Source of the DNA: JAAYJM01 sp964499465
GTDB taxonomy: Bacteria > Bacteroidota > Ignavibacteria > Kapaibacteriales > UBA2268
Direction of reading: 5' to 3'
Assembly: GCA_964499465.1 (NCBI GenBank)
Contig: CAZCLJ010000222.1
Location: forward strand, 1-7,838
Length of the DNA stretch: 7,838 nt
The position numbers were made by a program, and so were the translations under genes. The notes beneath the pieces were generated by a model. That model searched no databases. It was given only the letters and a program-made list of their open reading frames with translations, and was not told where the DNA came from. Below are positions 1-5,570 of the stretch, one piece after another. Within the stretch, counting starts at the first letter, position 1; each line of letters begins with the position of its first letter.

Positions 1-55
1 ATGTCATCACTATTAAAATAAAGGTCTTCTTTTATAAGGGGGTTCGAAATGACAT
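1..55 (+). repeat. Dispersed hairpin repeat, copy 1
   Basis: The segment begins ATGTCAT and ends ATGACAT, so its ends are inverted repeats. It is a direct copy of 393-448; the 17 bases at 13-29 match 406-422 exactly. Inside is a small hairpin: ATAAAGG (18-24), loop TCTT (25-28), CTTTTAT (29-35), with one G-T wobble. It begins at base 1, so it may extend outside the window. It resembles the dispersed intergenic repeats with a GTCATTCTGAA-like end that are common in Bacteroidota-type genomes; that comparison is from memory. Confidence 0.6.
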
Positions 56-87
56 CTTTACTTTTATTCAGCAAAACTTCTTAAACC

Positions 88-120
88 AGTTGTCCTACAT
101 ATTGCAGATGTAGGACAACT
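88..120 (+). terminator. Perfect 13-bp hairpin, possible terminator
   Basis: AGTTGTCCTACAT (88-100) pairs perfectly with ATGTAGGACAACT (108-120) around a 7-base loop. TTATCTTT follows, a moderately T-rich tail, so it could terminate a plus-strand transcript entering from the left. No gene end is visible upstream, so it may instead be another extragenic palindrome. Confidence 0.4.
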
Positions 121-202
121 TTATCTTTAAAATTCAAAAACTTTGGTATCATTAACTTGTGAGATTCTTCTCTTCATATCCAATGACATCTTTTTAGTCA
201 TT

Positions 203-376
203 CTGTCGTATGTCAGAATCCATCTTGGTTTTCCCTAAAGAGAATGGACAAAGAAATATTTTAGTCATTAGTCATTAGTCATTAGTCATTTGTTGTTAGT
301 AAAATACGAATGACTAATAACGAATGACTAATGACCTATAAAAAATATTTTTAAGATGGATCCTGACATCCGTCAG
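203..376. repeat. Nested inverted-repeat element enclosing heptad repeats
   Basis: The outer arms at 203-226 and 353-376 are reverse complements at 21 of 24 positions. Inside them are TTAGTCA heptads on the left (261-288) and their complement TGACTAA on the right (311-338), giving a second, inner inverted repeat. The whole block could fold into one long hairpin. The tetramer CATT lies directly outside both ends (199-202, 377-380), too short to claim as a target duplication. There is no open reading frame of note. Confidence 0.6.
261..338. repeat. Heptanucleotide repeats TTAGTCA / TGACTAA in inverted halves
   Basis: Four exact TTAGTCA units run from 261 to 288, followed by degenerate units TTTGTTG and TTAGTAA. 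The right half, 311-338, reads TGACTAA, TAACGAA, TGACTAA, TGACCTA in the same 7-base register. The right units are reverse complements of the left ones, so GTCATTAGTCATT pairs with 323-335. Short tandem heptamers of this sort (STRR) are known from cyanobacterial genomes; a relationship is not shown here. Confidence 0.75.
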
Positions 377-392
377 CATTACACTTTTACTT

Positions 393-448
393 ATGTCATT
401 TCCATTTAAAATAAAGGTCTTCCTTTATCAGGGTATTCGAAATGACAT
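393..448 (+). repeat. Dispersed hairpin repeat, copy 2
   Basis: A 56-base segment starting ATGTCAT and ending ATGACAT, a direct copy of 1-55. Its internal hairpin is fully paired: ATAAAGG (411-417), loop TCTT (418-421), CCTTTAT (422-428). Copies 1 and 2 bracket the nested element at 203-376, so the whole 1-448 block may be composite. Confidence 0.6.
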
Positions 449-489
449 ATTTAATTGTATTTTTGAATGCAACTTGGTATAATTATTAG

Positions 490-519
490 AATAACTCCTA
501 AATTTATTTAGGAGTTATT
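490..519 (+). terminator. 14-bp perfect hairpin, terminator-like
   Basis: Bases 490-503 pair perfectly with 506-519 around a 2-base TT centre (core ACTCCTAAAT/ATTTAGGAGT). TGTTT follows. The stem is AT-rich and nearly symmetric, so it could work in either direction. It lies about 220 bases before the first gene and would insulate that gene from upstream transcription. No gene ending just upstream is visible. Confidence 0.45.
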
Positions 520-674
520 TGTTTAATATTTTTTGAAATTACATCTTTTAATATCAGAACTATATTAATTGCGAAATAGCAAACTACGAGGCATCAGGAG
601 TTCTGAAATTGATTTTTTTAAACGCCCGATAAGAAACTTTGTATTTTTTTCCTTAAATAATTGGTATATTATTT

Positions 675-683
675 TATAATTTG
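675..683 (+). promoter_or_regulatory. Possible promoter -10 element for the DUF2141 operon
   Basis: TATAATTTG lies 60 bases before the TTG start at 743. It contains a perfect sigma70-type TATAAT and is also one base away in spacing from the Bacteroidota -7 consensus TAnnTTTG. No convincing -35 partner is visible, and the surrounding DNA is so AT-rich that a chance match is quite possible. Confidence 0.3.
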
Positions 684-742
684 TTAATTTAGTAAAATGT
701 ATATAAATAAAAATGTATAAATTAAATTAAAAAGAGGTTAAA

Positions 743-1192
743 TTGAAATTCATATTATATTTTCTATTGTTTTCATTAATTATGCCATTATTTAGCGGAA
801 CAGAAATATTATCTCAGCAAAAAACAGGTGTAATTGAAGTTACATTAACAAATTTGAAACACGACAAAGGAAAAATCCGATTTGCATTATATAATACTGA
901 AAACGATTTTCCCAATAAGCCCCAATTGGCATACAGGAAATTAGAAATAAGCATTAAAAATAAGAAATGTGTTGCAGTTTTTAAAGACATACCTTTTGGA
1001 GTTTATGCTATTACAGCCCATCACGATGAGAACAGCAACGATAAAATTGATACAAACTGGCTCGGTATTCCCAAAGAAGGTTTCGGTTGCTCTAATGATG
1101 CAACTGGCTTTCTTGGACCTCCAAGTTTTGAAGACGCTAAATTCAATTTAAATTCAGAAACCAAAAAAATTAGTATAAAAATCAGATATTAA
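743..1192 (+). CDS. DUF2141 family exported protein
   Basis: A 149-residue protein. The N-terminus (about 1-25) is a basic residue followed by a hydrophobic stretch, consistent with a Sec signal peptide, so it probably acts in the periplasm or at the outer membrane. Residues 30-149 match the DUF2141 domain. Landmarks are strand GVIEVTLTNL near 29-38, GKIRFALY at 43-50, PFGVYAITAHHDEN at 84-97 with the family's HDxNxNxKxD signature at 94-103, GIPKEGFGCSNDA at 108-120, and a C-terminal beta strand ending in Tyr. The biochemical role of DUF2141 is not known. The start is TTG at 743: AGAGG (733-737) lies five bases upstream, and the reading begins MKFILY, as expected for a signal peptide. The next gene starts 19 bases after the stop, so the two are probably co-transcribed. 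The domain is confident; function is unassigned. Confidence 0.9.
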   Translation: MKFILYFLLFSLIMPLFSGTEILSQQKTGVIEVTLTNLKHDKGKIRFALYNTENDFPNKPQLAYRKLEISIKNKKCVAVFKDIPFGVYAITAHHDENSNDKIDTNWLGIPKEGFGCSNDATGFLGPPSFEDAKFNLNSETKKISIKIRY

Positions 1193-1201
1193 TATTCATA
1201 T

Positions 1202-1206
1202 GGAGG
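1202..1206 (+). promoter_or_regulatory. Ribosome binding site deciding the lipoprotein start
   Basis: GGAGG ends five bases before ATG at 1212. An in-frame ATG at 1200 overlaps this site and would add Met-Glu-Glu-Ile before the signal peptide. The position of the SD and the normal MKK start of a lipoprotein signal both favour 1212. Confidence 0.85.
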
Positions 1207-1211
1207 AAATT

Positions 1212-2423
1212 ATGAAAAAATTAAAAATTACTTCTTTTGCATTAATAGCCCTTCTCTTTTTTGTTAGCTGTTCTAATAAAGAAAAAGAAATTTCAAATGA
1301 AAAAAAAGATTTTATAAGATATACTCAGGTTATCATTGAAAGTTTTGGTGATACACCTGAAGACAGTGCTAAAGAAACGATTGATTATATTTATGAAAAT
1401 CCAAATGATTACTTCTGGAAAACTGCTATTTATAAAGATTCCGAAGGCAAAACACTAAAAACTATTGAAAGAGAATTCGATTCCAATAGATTTCCAGCAA
1501 AGGAATTTAATAAGGAAGACAGCGTCATAACTGAATCAGTAGTTTTAAAATATGACACTGTAACTTATGAAGTTACTGAAAAAATTACATATAACGGTTC
1601 AATTGCACCAGAAAATAAAATCAGGGAAGAAAGATATTATTTCGATAAAGACGGATATATTGAATCTCAAGATGTAACTTTATTCGAAAATGACCCAAAT
1701 TTTAAAAACATCGAAGGAAATAATATAAAAGCTGCATATACATTAGTAGCATTTCCAGCTAAAACAGCACGTCCAAAAGGCAGTATTATGCCAACTTACT
1801 TCGTAGAAAAGTATAAATCCTATTTCACTGAAGAAGATAAAGGATACGATGCTGATGCTGCGAAAAAATTGAAAATTGGAGACGTATATGTTGTCGAAGA
1901 AACAAAATTTAATGAGCAGGGAATTCCAACTTACTATATGTCAACTCAACCAGAATGTGAAGACCATCCCGGAAAAGAATGGTTCAAATCTGACTTAGAC
2001 GGCATTGGAAATATTGCTTCTATCACAAGCTATGCTAACGAAAATATGGATTCTTTAATTACCGGCTGCACTAAGAAAGTCTATGAATACAATGACCAGG
2101 GATTTATTGTAAAAATTCAGGAATTTAAATATAATGTTGCAACGAAAGAATTTGATTTACCACATGATTTAATGATGTTTAACTGGGCAGACCCACAAAT
2201 AACCAGCTTTGCTAACTTCATTGACGTTTCTAAAAGAATTGAGCATACTTGCACTCATAGCAACAGATTAAACGTCCTTGATAAAAAAATAGAAAAATAT
2301 GCTGACGGTGAAAAAGTTGTAATCGAATCACGTGTTAGCTATCCAATTGATAGTATTCCTCAAACTATTGAACCAAAATTAAGAAAAAAGACTACCTATA
2401 AATACGAAAAAGTTAGTAAATAA
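1212..2423 (+). CDS. Predicted lipoprotein of unknown function with tyrosine/glycine strand motifs
   Basis: A 403-residue protein. Residues 1-20 form a lipoprotein signal peptide: MKK start, hydrophobic core, and lipobox FVSC with the acylated Cys at 20. The mature end, Ser-Asn-Lys-Glu-Lys-Glu, is charged just after Cys20, resembling the export signals that send Bacteroidota lipoproteins to the cell surface; surface location is inference. The body contains repeated short motifs of the type aromatic-Asp/Asn-x-x-Gly-hydrophobic: YYFDKDGYIES (142-152), KFNEQGIPTYY (232-242), DLDGIGNIASI (261-271), YEYNDQGFIVKIQ (291-303) and KYADGEKVVIE (362-372). They suggest a beta-sheet-rich extracytoplasmic fold loosely like YD-repeat or toast-rack proteins. 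I recognise no enzyme motif or named family. It follows the DUF2141 gene by 19 bases and ends 21 bases before a strong terminator. Confidence 0.85.
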   Translation: MKKLKITSFALIALLFFVSCSNKEKEISNEKKDFIRYTQVIIESFGDTPEDSAKETIDYIYENPNDYFWKTAIYKDSEGKTLKTIEREFDSNRFPAKEFNKEDSVITESVVLKYDTVTYEVTEKITYNGSIAPENKIREERYYFDKDGYIESQDVTLFENDPNFKNIEGNNIKAAYTLVAFPAKTARPKGSIMPTYFVEKYKSYFTEEDKGYDADAAKKLKIGDVYVVEETKFNEQGIPTYYMSTQPECEDHPGKEWFKSDLDGIGNIASITSYANENMDSLITGCTKKVYEYNDQGFIVKIQEFKYNVATKEFDLPHDLMMFNWADPQITSFANFIDVSKRIEHTCTHSNRLNVLDKKIEKYADGEKVVIESRVSYPIDSIPQTIEPKLRKKTTYKYEKVSK

Positions 2424-2444
2424 AAATATTTTAATTATTAGAAT

Positions 2445-2483
2445 GAACAAAAGAAAGGGGAAGAAATTCCCCTTTTTTTGTTC
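2445..2483 (+). terminator. Rho-independent terminator of the DUF2141-lipoprotein operon
   Basis: The 5' arm 2445-2462 pairs with 2467-2483 across a GAAA tetraloop (2463-2466); the core is GGGGAA/TTCCCC, with one unpaired base lower in the stem. The 3' arm carries seven T residues (2473-2479). It begins 21 bases after the lipoprotein stop. The 16-base core is identical, in reverse orientation, to the terminator at 2821-2836. Confidence 0.85.
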
Positions 2484-2653
2484 TCCTTCCCAAGTTGCAC
2501 TTGGGAAGGAAGCTTTCTTTAAAGTTTTACTTTCAAATTATTCTAATATTGGAATAGCAAGCGAAATCCTTTTATGCTTGTTGATTGATGATATAAAAGA
2601 AGAAAAGTAAAACTTTTGTGAAAATACCCTTCCCAAGTGCAACTTGGGAAGGA
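2484..2653. repeat. 170-bp nested palindromic element
   Basis: The ends are 25-bp sequences that are exact reverse complements of each other (2485-2509 and 2628-2652), and each is itself a hairpin: CCTTCCCAAGT and ACTTGGGAAGG around a 3-base centre. Inside lies a second perfect inverted repeat of 13 bp, AAAGTTTTACTTT (2521-2533) with AAAGTAAAACTTT (2604-2616), and near the centre a weaker stem AGCAAGC/GCTTGTT. It directly abuts the terminator at 2445-2483. No coding content is seen. It could be a miniature fold-back element; no clear target duplication is visible. Confidence 0.65.
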
Positions 2654-2675
2654 GGATTTGTAACTAAAAATATTC

Positions 2676-2711
2676 CAAGCCATACTATCAACTTGTTGAT
2701 CGTATGGCTTG
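2676..2711 (+). repeat. 30-bp palindrome family, copy A
   Basis: A near-perfect palindrome of 36 bases: 17-base arms around a TT centre, with one internal mismatch (T2686 against C2701). The arm reads GCCATAC, then T, then ATCAAC. The central 30 bases are the exact reverse complement of copy C at 5572-5601, and related copies lie at 2877-2908 and 5805-5834. This copy is free-standing between other repeats. No T-run follows, so it is not an ordinary terminator. Confidence 0.8.
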
Positions 2712-2735
2712 CTTCTCATTTAGTTCATTTTCTTA

Positions 2736-2775
2736 AAAGTAAACGTCTTCGTTTATATTCGCTTCAGAATGACAG
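2736..2775 (+). repeat. Dispersed hairpin repeat, copy 3 (diverged)
   Basis: Bases 2740-2755 form TAAACG, loop TCTT, CGTTTA, the same position and loop as in copies 1 and 2, followed by TATTCGCTTCAGAATGACAG, which aligns with TATTCGAAATGACAT of copy 2. The stem differs by a paired change (GG/CC to CG/CG), so pairing is kept. The reverse complement begins CTGTCATTCTGAAGCGAA, a form typical of abundant intergenic repeats in this group. Confidence 0.5.
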
Positions 2776-2808
2776 ATTATATTACCATTTTTGTTAGCTG
2801 TTTGGTAT

Positions 2809-2836
2809 CAGAAAAAATAAGGGGAATTTCTTCCCC
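2809..2836 (-). terminator. Rubrerythrin operon terminator, displaced by an insertion
   Basis: Read on the minus strand, GGGGAA, loop GAAA, TTCCCC (2836-2821) is followed by TTATTTTTTC, a good T-tail. It lies about 110 bases after the rubrerythrin stop. The 86-bp element at 2844-2929 separates the two; without it and one copy of its 10-bp repeat the terminator would start roughly 13 bases after the stop. It is convergent with, and has the same core as, the terminator at 2445-2483. Confidence 0.75.
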
Positions 2837-2843
2837 TCTTCCC
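2834..2843. repeat. 10-bp direct repeat (left), putative target duplication
   Basis: CCCTCTTCCC ends one base before the left terminal repeat of the miniature element and recurs exactly at 2930-2939, immediately after the right terminal repeat. Confidence 0.75.
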
Positions 2844-2929
2844 CAGGGCTGATACGTTCTTTGAAATACTCTTTCCAGCCATACTATCAACTTGTTTATC
2901 GTATGGCTATAAAGAACGTATCAGCCCTG
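2844..2929. mobile_element. 86-bp non-autonomous miniature inverted-repeat element
   Basis: Terminal inverted repeats of 19 bp are perfect: CAGGGCTGATACGTTCTTT (2844-2862) and its reverse complement (2911-2929). Both ends abut an exact 10-bp direct repeat, CCCTCTTCCC (2834-2843, 2930-2939), the footprint expected of transposase-mediated insertion. The interior holds palindrome copy B and no coding capacity. A roughly 19-bp terminal repeat with 9-12-bp duplications is compatible with the IS4 superfamily, but I cannot identify the family from this sequence. It has inserted between the rubrerythrin stop and the operon terminator. Confidence 0.8.
2877..2908 (+). repeat. 30-bp palindrome family, copy B
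   Basis: AGCCATAC, T, ATCAAC, TT, GTTTAT, C, GTATGGCT. Compared with copy A it has one further change in the right arm (GTTGAT to GTTTAT) that breaks a pair; the T/C mismatch is the same. It forms the central hairpin of the 86-bp miniature element. Confidence 0.75.
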
Positions 2930-2939
2930 CCCTCTTCCC
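2930..2939. repeat. 10-bp direct repeat (right), putative target duplication
   Basis: Exact second copy of CCCTCTTCCC directly after the right 19-bp terminal repeat. It lies only five bases beyond the rubrerythrin stop codon, so the insertion just missed the gene. Confidence 0.75.
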
Positions 2940-2944
2940 TATTC

Positions 2945-3520
2945 TTAGTAATTTTCTTTAAATTCTTCAAAGTATGCCTGAGCGTGAAGGCAAGCAGGGC
3001 ATTTTGCTGGAGCTTTGTCGCCTTCGTGAACGTAACCACAGTTACGGCAATACCATTTAATTTTAGTATCTTTTTTAAATACTTTTTCTTCTTCTATATT
3101 CTTCAAAAGTTTTGTATATCTGATTTCGTGCTGTTCTTCAACTTTAGCAATCATATTAAAAGCAGCAGCAACATCGTTGAAACCTTCTTCTTTTGCAATG
3201 CTTGCAAATTCTGGATAAAGAACAGTCCATTCTTCATTTTCGCCCATAGCAGCTGCTTTAAGGTTTTCAGTAGTAATGCCGATTTTTCCAGCTGGATACA
3301 TTGCGGTAATTTCAACATCTCTTCCTTCGAGGAATTTGAAGAAGCGTTTTGCGTGTTCTTTTTCCTGATTTGCAGTTTCCTGGAAAATACCAGCGATTTG
3401 CTCGTAGCCCTCATTTTTTGCAACTTTAGCAAAAAATTCGTAGCGGTTTCTTGCCTGCGATTCGCCAGCGAATGCTTTTAAAAGGTTCTTTTCTGTTTTT
3501 GAACCGGCTAATTCTGCCAT
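2945..3520 (-). CDS. rbr: Rubrerythrin
   Basis: A 191-residue cytoplasmic non-haem di-iron peroxidase that reduces hydrogen peroxide to water, using electrons through its rubredoxin-like domain. The N-terminal ferritin-like four-helix domain (about 1-145) carries the full di-iron ligand set: Glu20 in GESQARNRY, Glu53 and His56 in the QEKEH motif, Glu94 and Glu97 in GENEEW, Glu128 and His131 in VEEQHEIRY. The C-terminal rubredoxin-like domain (about 153-191) has Cys158-x-x-Cys161 and Cys174-x-x-Cys177, with the wide spacing and YFE end typical of rubrerythrins. Length is normal. AGGAG (3532-3528) sits seven bases before the ATG. It follows the flavin reductase-rubredoxin gene by 20 bases, so the two form an operon in which that protein probably supplies electrons. 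Nothing is missing. Confidence 0.97.
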   Translation of the reverse strand: MAELAGSKTEKNLLKAFAGESQARNRYEFFAKVAKNEGYEQIAGIFQETANQEKEHAKRFFKFLEGRDVEITAMYPAGKIGITTENLKAAAMGENEEWTVLYPEFASIAKEEGFNDVAAAFNMIAKVEEQHEIRYTKLLKNIEEEKVFKKDTKIKWYCRNCGYVHEGDKAPAKCPACLHAQAYFEEFKENY

Positions 3521-3540
3521 TTTTTTTCTCCTGTAAAAAT

Positions 3541-4245
3541 TTATAAAATATTAAAAACTTCTTTTCCTGCAGCACATATCGGACATTCCCAATCATCTGG
3601 TAAATCTTCAAAAGGAGTGCCGGGAGGAATTCCTAATATCGGGTCTCCTTCTTCGGGATTGTAAATATATCCGCAAACATTACAAATATATTCCGGCGAT
3701 TTGCTCTTTGGCTTTTCTGCCAGTTTAGATAATTTGTCTTTGTCGATATATGTGGGAGCATTTTTGGGTGATAAGCCCTTGATTACATTTCTGTAATATG
3801 AGTAAGTCAAAGGATTTTTGTCCTTATCAAATAGTTCAGCGTCTTTTACATTAACAATAAAAAGAATGTGAGTTCCGAGGTCTAATGAACTTTCAACTTC
3901 GCAGTCGAAAGCTCCAATTGTTCTGTCTAACACGAACGGACAGCCAGAGTCGCATAATTTGTAATTAATATTTTCAAATTTATTAAACTCTTTACCGGAT
4001 TTGAAACCGAAATGTCCGATATATTCCAAATCTACCTGCTCTTGAATAACTGAAATCGACAGCTTATTGCTTTTCAATATGAAATCAGTAGTTAAATTAT
4101 TTTTATGAGAGCATACAGCTAACTTAGGTGGCTCCGCCGTTACCTGAAATACAGTATTATTAATATGTCCGTTCAACTTTCCTTCAAATTGAGATGAAAC
4201 TATGTAAAGTCCGTAAGATAATTTAAAAAATGTTTCAATATTCAT
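3541..4245 (-). CDS. hrb: Flavin reductase-rubredoxin fusion (high molecular weight rubredoxin)
   Basis: A 234-residue cytoplasmic electron-transfer protein. Residues 1 to about 160 are an FMN-binding split-barrel flavin reductase (flavoredoxin-like) domain, with GLYIVSS near 12-18, NTVFQVTAEPP at 30-40 and GHFGFKSGKEFNKF at 77-90. After a charged linker (about 168-185) a complete rubredoxin domain follows: Cys188-Asn-Val-Cys191-Gly-Tyr and Cys221-Pro-Ile-Cys224, with YNPEEGDP, GIPPGTPFEDLPDDW between. In Moorella the same fusion (Hrb) uses NAD(P)H to reduce an A-type flavoprotein NO/O2 reductase; here the partner next door is rubrerythrin. The start chosen is ATG at 4245, six bases after GGAG (4255-4252). 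A TTG at 4257 in frame would overlap that SD and is rejected. The promoter probably lies in the divergent region up to 4334. Confidence 0.93.
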   Translation of the reverse strand: MNIETFFKLSYGLYIVSSQFEGKLNGHINNTVFQVTAEPPKLAVCSHKNNLTTDFILKSNKLSISVIQEQVDLEYIGHFGFKSGKEFNKFENINYKLCDSGCPFVLDRTIGAFDCEVESSLDLGTHILFIVNVKDAELFDKDKNPLTYSYYRNVIKGLSPKNAPTYIDKDKLSKLAEKPKSKSPEYICNVCGYIYNPEEGDPILGIPPGTPFEDLPDDWECPICAAGKEVFNIL

Positions 4246-4305
4246 TTTCAACTCCAAAATAAAAATAATATAAGAATATTTCAGAAAATTTCAAAATAAT
4301 ATCTA

Positions 4306-4334
4306 AAATTAAATAAGTAACTTTTGTTTGTCAA
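4306..4334 (-). promoter_or_regulatory. Possible promoter for the hrb-rbr operon
   Basis: On the minus strand a perfect TTGACA (4334-4329) is followed after 17 bases by TAATTT (4311-4306), a weak -10. It is about 60 bases upstream of the hrb ATG. The 142-base divergent gap 4246-4387 must also hold the acetyltransferase promoter, which I cannot place. If the organism uses a Bacteroidota-type primary sigma factor, this match may be fortuitous. Confidence 0.35.
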
Positions 4335-4387
4335 TTTATTTTTGCAATTTTGAAAAAAAGTATTATGAATATTTAAAATTGAAAAAA

Positions 4388-5533
4388 ATGAAAAGTATAA
4401 GCAAATCAATTTTAATTAAAGAAGTAGAAAGTAAAAGCGATTTAAAAAAATTTGTCAAATTTCAGTTTTCACTGTATATAGACAATCCGTATTTCGTCCC
4501 ACCACTAATCCACGATGAATTAGCAACATTCAATAAAAAAACAAATCCTGCTTTCAAAGATGGTGATGCTAAGCTTTTTCTAGCATATAGAGATGGCGAA
4601 ATAGTTGGACGAATAGCAGGAATTTTAAGCAATCCGTTAAACAGAAAAAATAACACTAAAAATCTTCGCTTCGGTTGGATTGAAATGATTGACGATTACG
4701 AAGTTGCAAAGGCATTATTTCAAGCTGTAGAAAATTGGGGAAAAGAGCTTGGTATGAATGTGCTGACTGGTCCTCACGGCTTTAATGATTTCGACCCACA
4801 GGGGATGCTCGTTGAAGGATTCGATAAAACTGCTACTATTGCTTCATACTACCATCACCCATATTACCATAAAATTTTAGAAAAATATGGATTTGTTAAA
4901 GAAGTTGATTATATAGAATTTTGGTCAACCGTTCCAAAAGACAAGGCAGTCCCGGATAAAATGGTGAATGCTGCTAAATGGGTTAGCGAAAAATATAATT
5001 TTAAATTGCTGAATTACGATAGCGTCAAAGATTACGTAAAACGCGGCAGAGAACTTTTCAAACTAATTGAAGAATCCTTTTCAGAAAATTACGGAACTGT
5101 TCCTTTGTCTGAAGAGCAAATTGAGTATTACACAAAAAAATATATTGGCTATATAAATAAGGAGTTATTAAAAATTGTCGTTAATGATAAAGATGAAATG
5201 ATTGGCTTTATAATTACTATGCCGAGTTTATCTTTAGCATTACAAAAAGCAAAAGGCCATTTGTTCCCATTCGGTTTTTACCATGTCCTTAAAGCATTAA
5301 AAACGTATAAAATTTTAGATTTCTATTTTGGTGGTGTAAAAAAAGAGTATAGAGACAAGGGGGTAGATTTGATAATGGCGGTTGATATGGTAAAATCCGC
5401 TATAAAATTAAACTTTTCCAATGCCGAATCTAATCAGGAACTTGAAGAAAACTCTAAAGTTCAAGCTCAGTGGAAATTCTTTAATCCAGTTATGCACAAA
5501 AGAAGAAGAATTTACAGGAAAGAAATTGCATAG
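4388..5533 (+). CDS. YghO-like GNAT-family N-acetyltransferase
   Basis: A 381-residue cytoplasmic protein of the long GNAT-related family that includes E. coli YghO and is frequent in Bacteroidota. Family signatures: NPYFVPPLIHDE at 33-44, NPAFKDGDAKLFLAYRDG at 53-70, EIVGRIAGIL at 71-80, RFGWIEMIDDYEVAKALF at 94-111, GPHGFNDFDPQGMLVEGFD at 128-146, then a C-terminal GNAT half with ITMPSLSLALQKAKG at 276-290, LFPFGFYHVLKALK at 292-305, the possible acetyl-CoA loop YRDKGV at 321-326 and the closing QWKFF..MHKRRRIYRK at 361-378. The substrate is unknown. The start is ATG at 4388, which gives the usual N-terminus; no Shine-Dalgarno is visible, only A-rich sequence. A TTG at 4328 in frame would add 20 residues unlike the family and overlaps the opposite promoter. 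It is divergent from hrb and followed by a palindromic element 30 bases after the stop. Confidence 0.88.
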   Translation: MKSISKSILIKEVESKSDLKKFVKFQFSLYIDNPYFVPPLIHDELATFNKKTNPAFKDGDAKLFLAYRDGEIVGRIAGILSNPLNRKNNTKNLRFGWIEMIDDYEVAKALFQAVENWGKELGMNVLTGPHGFNDFDPQGMLVEGFDKTATIASYYHHPYYHKILEKYGFVKEVDYIEFWSTVPKDKAVPDKMVNAAKWVSEKYNFKLLNYDSVKDYVKRGRELFKLIEESFSENYGTVPLSEEQIEYYTKKYIGYINKELLKIVVNDKDEMIGFIITMPSLSLALQKAKGHLFPFGFYHVLKALKTYKILDFYFGGVKKEYRDKGVDLIMAVDMVKSAIKLNFSNAESNQELEENSKVQAQWKFFNPVMHKRRRIYRKEIA

Positions 5534-5570
5534 TAGTTGATTTGTTGATTTGAATGATTGTCAAGAAATA

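Noticed and set aside
199..380. CATT flanking the 203-376 element as target duplication
   Set aside because: Only four bases; expected by chance about once in 256 and more often in this sequence context.
969..1151. Short open frame within the DUF2141 gene
   Set aside because: It lies in another frame of a gene with clear family motifs and has no ribosome binding site.
481..2444. AATTATTAGAAT shared just before the hairpins at 490 and 2445
   Set aside because: A 12-base AT-only-like match in very AT-rich DNA; no structural role seen.
2861..3481. Plus-strand open reading frame of about 206 codons
   Set aside because: It is antisense to rubrerythrin, its product is a Phe/Cys-rich jumble with no domain, and the minus-strand protein is unmistakable.
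3151..3611. Two minus-strand frames overlapping the rubrerythrin and hrb genes
   Set aside because: They are out-of-frame readings of the two well-supported redox genes.
4328..4387. 20-residue N-terminal extension of the acetyltransferase from a TTG
   Set aside because: No ribosome binding site, residues unlike the family, and overlap with the likely promoter of the divergent operon.
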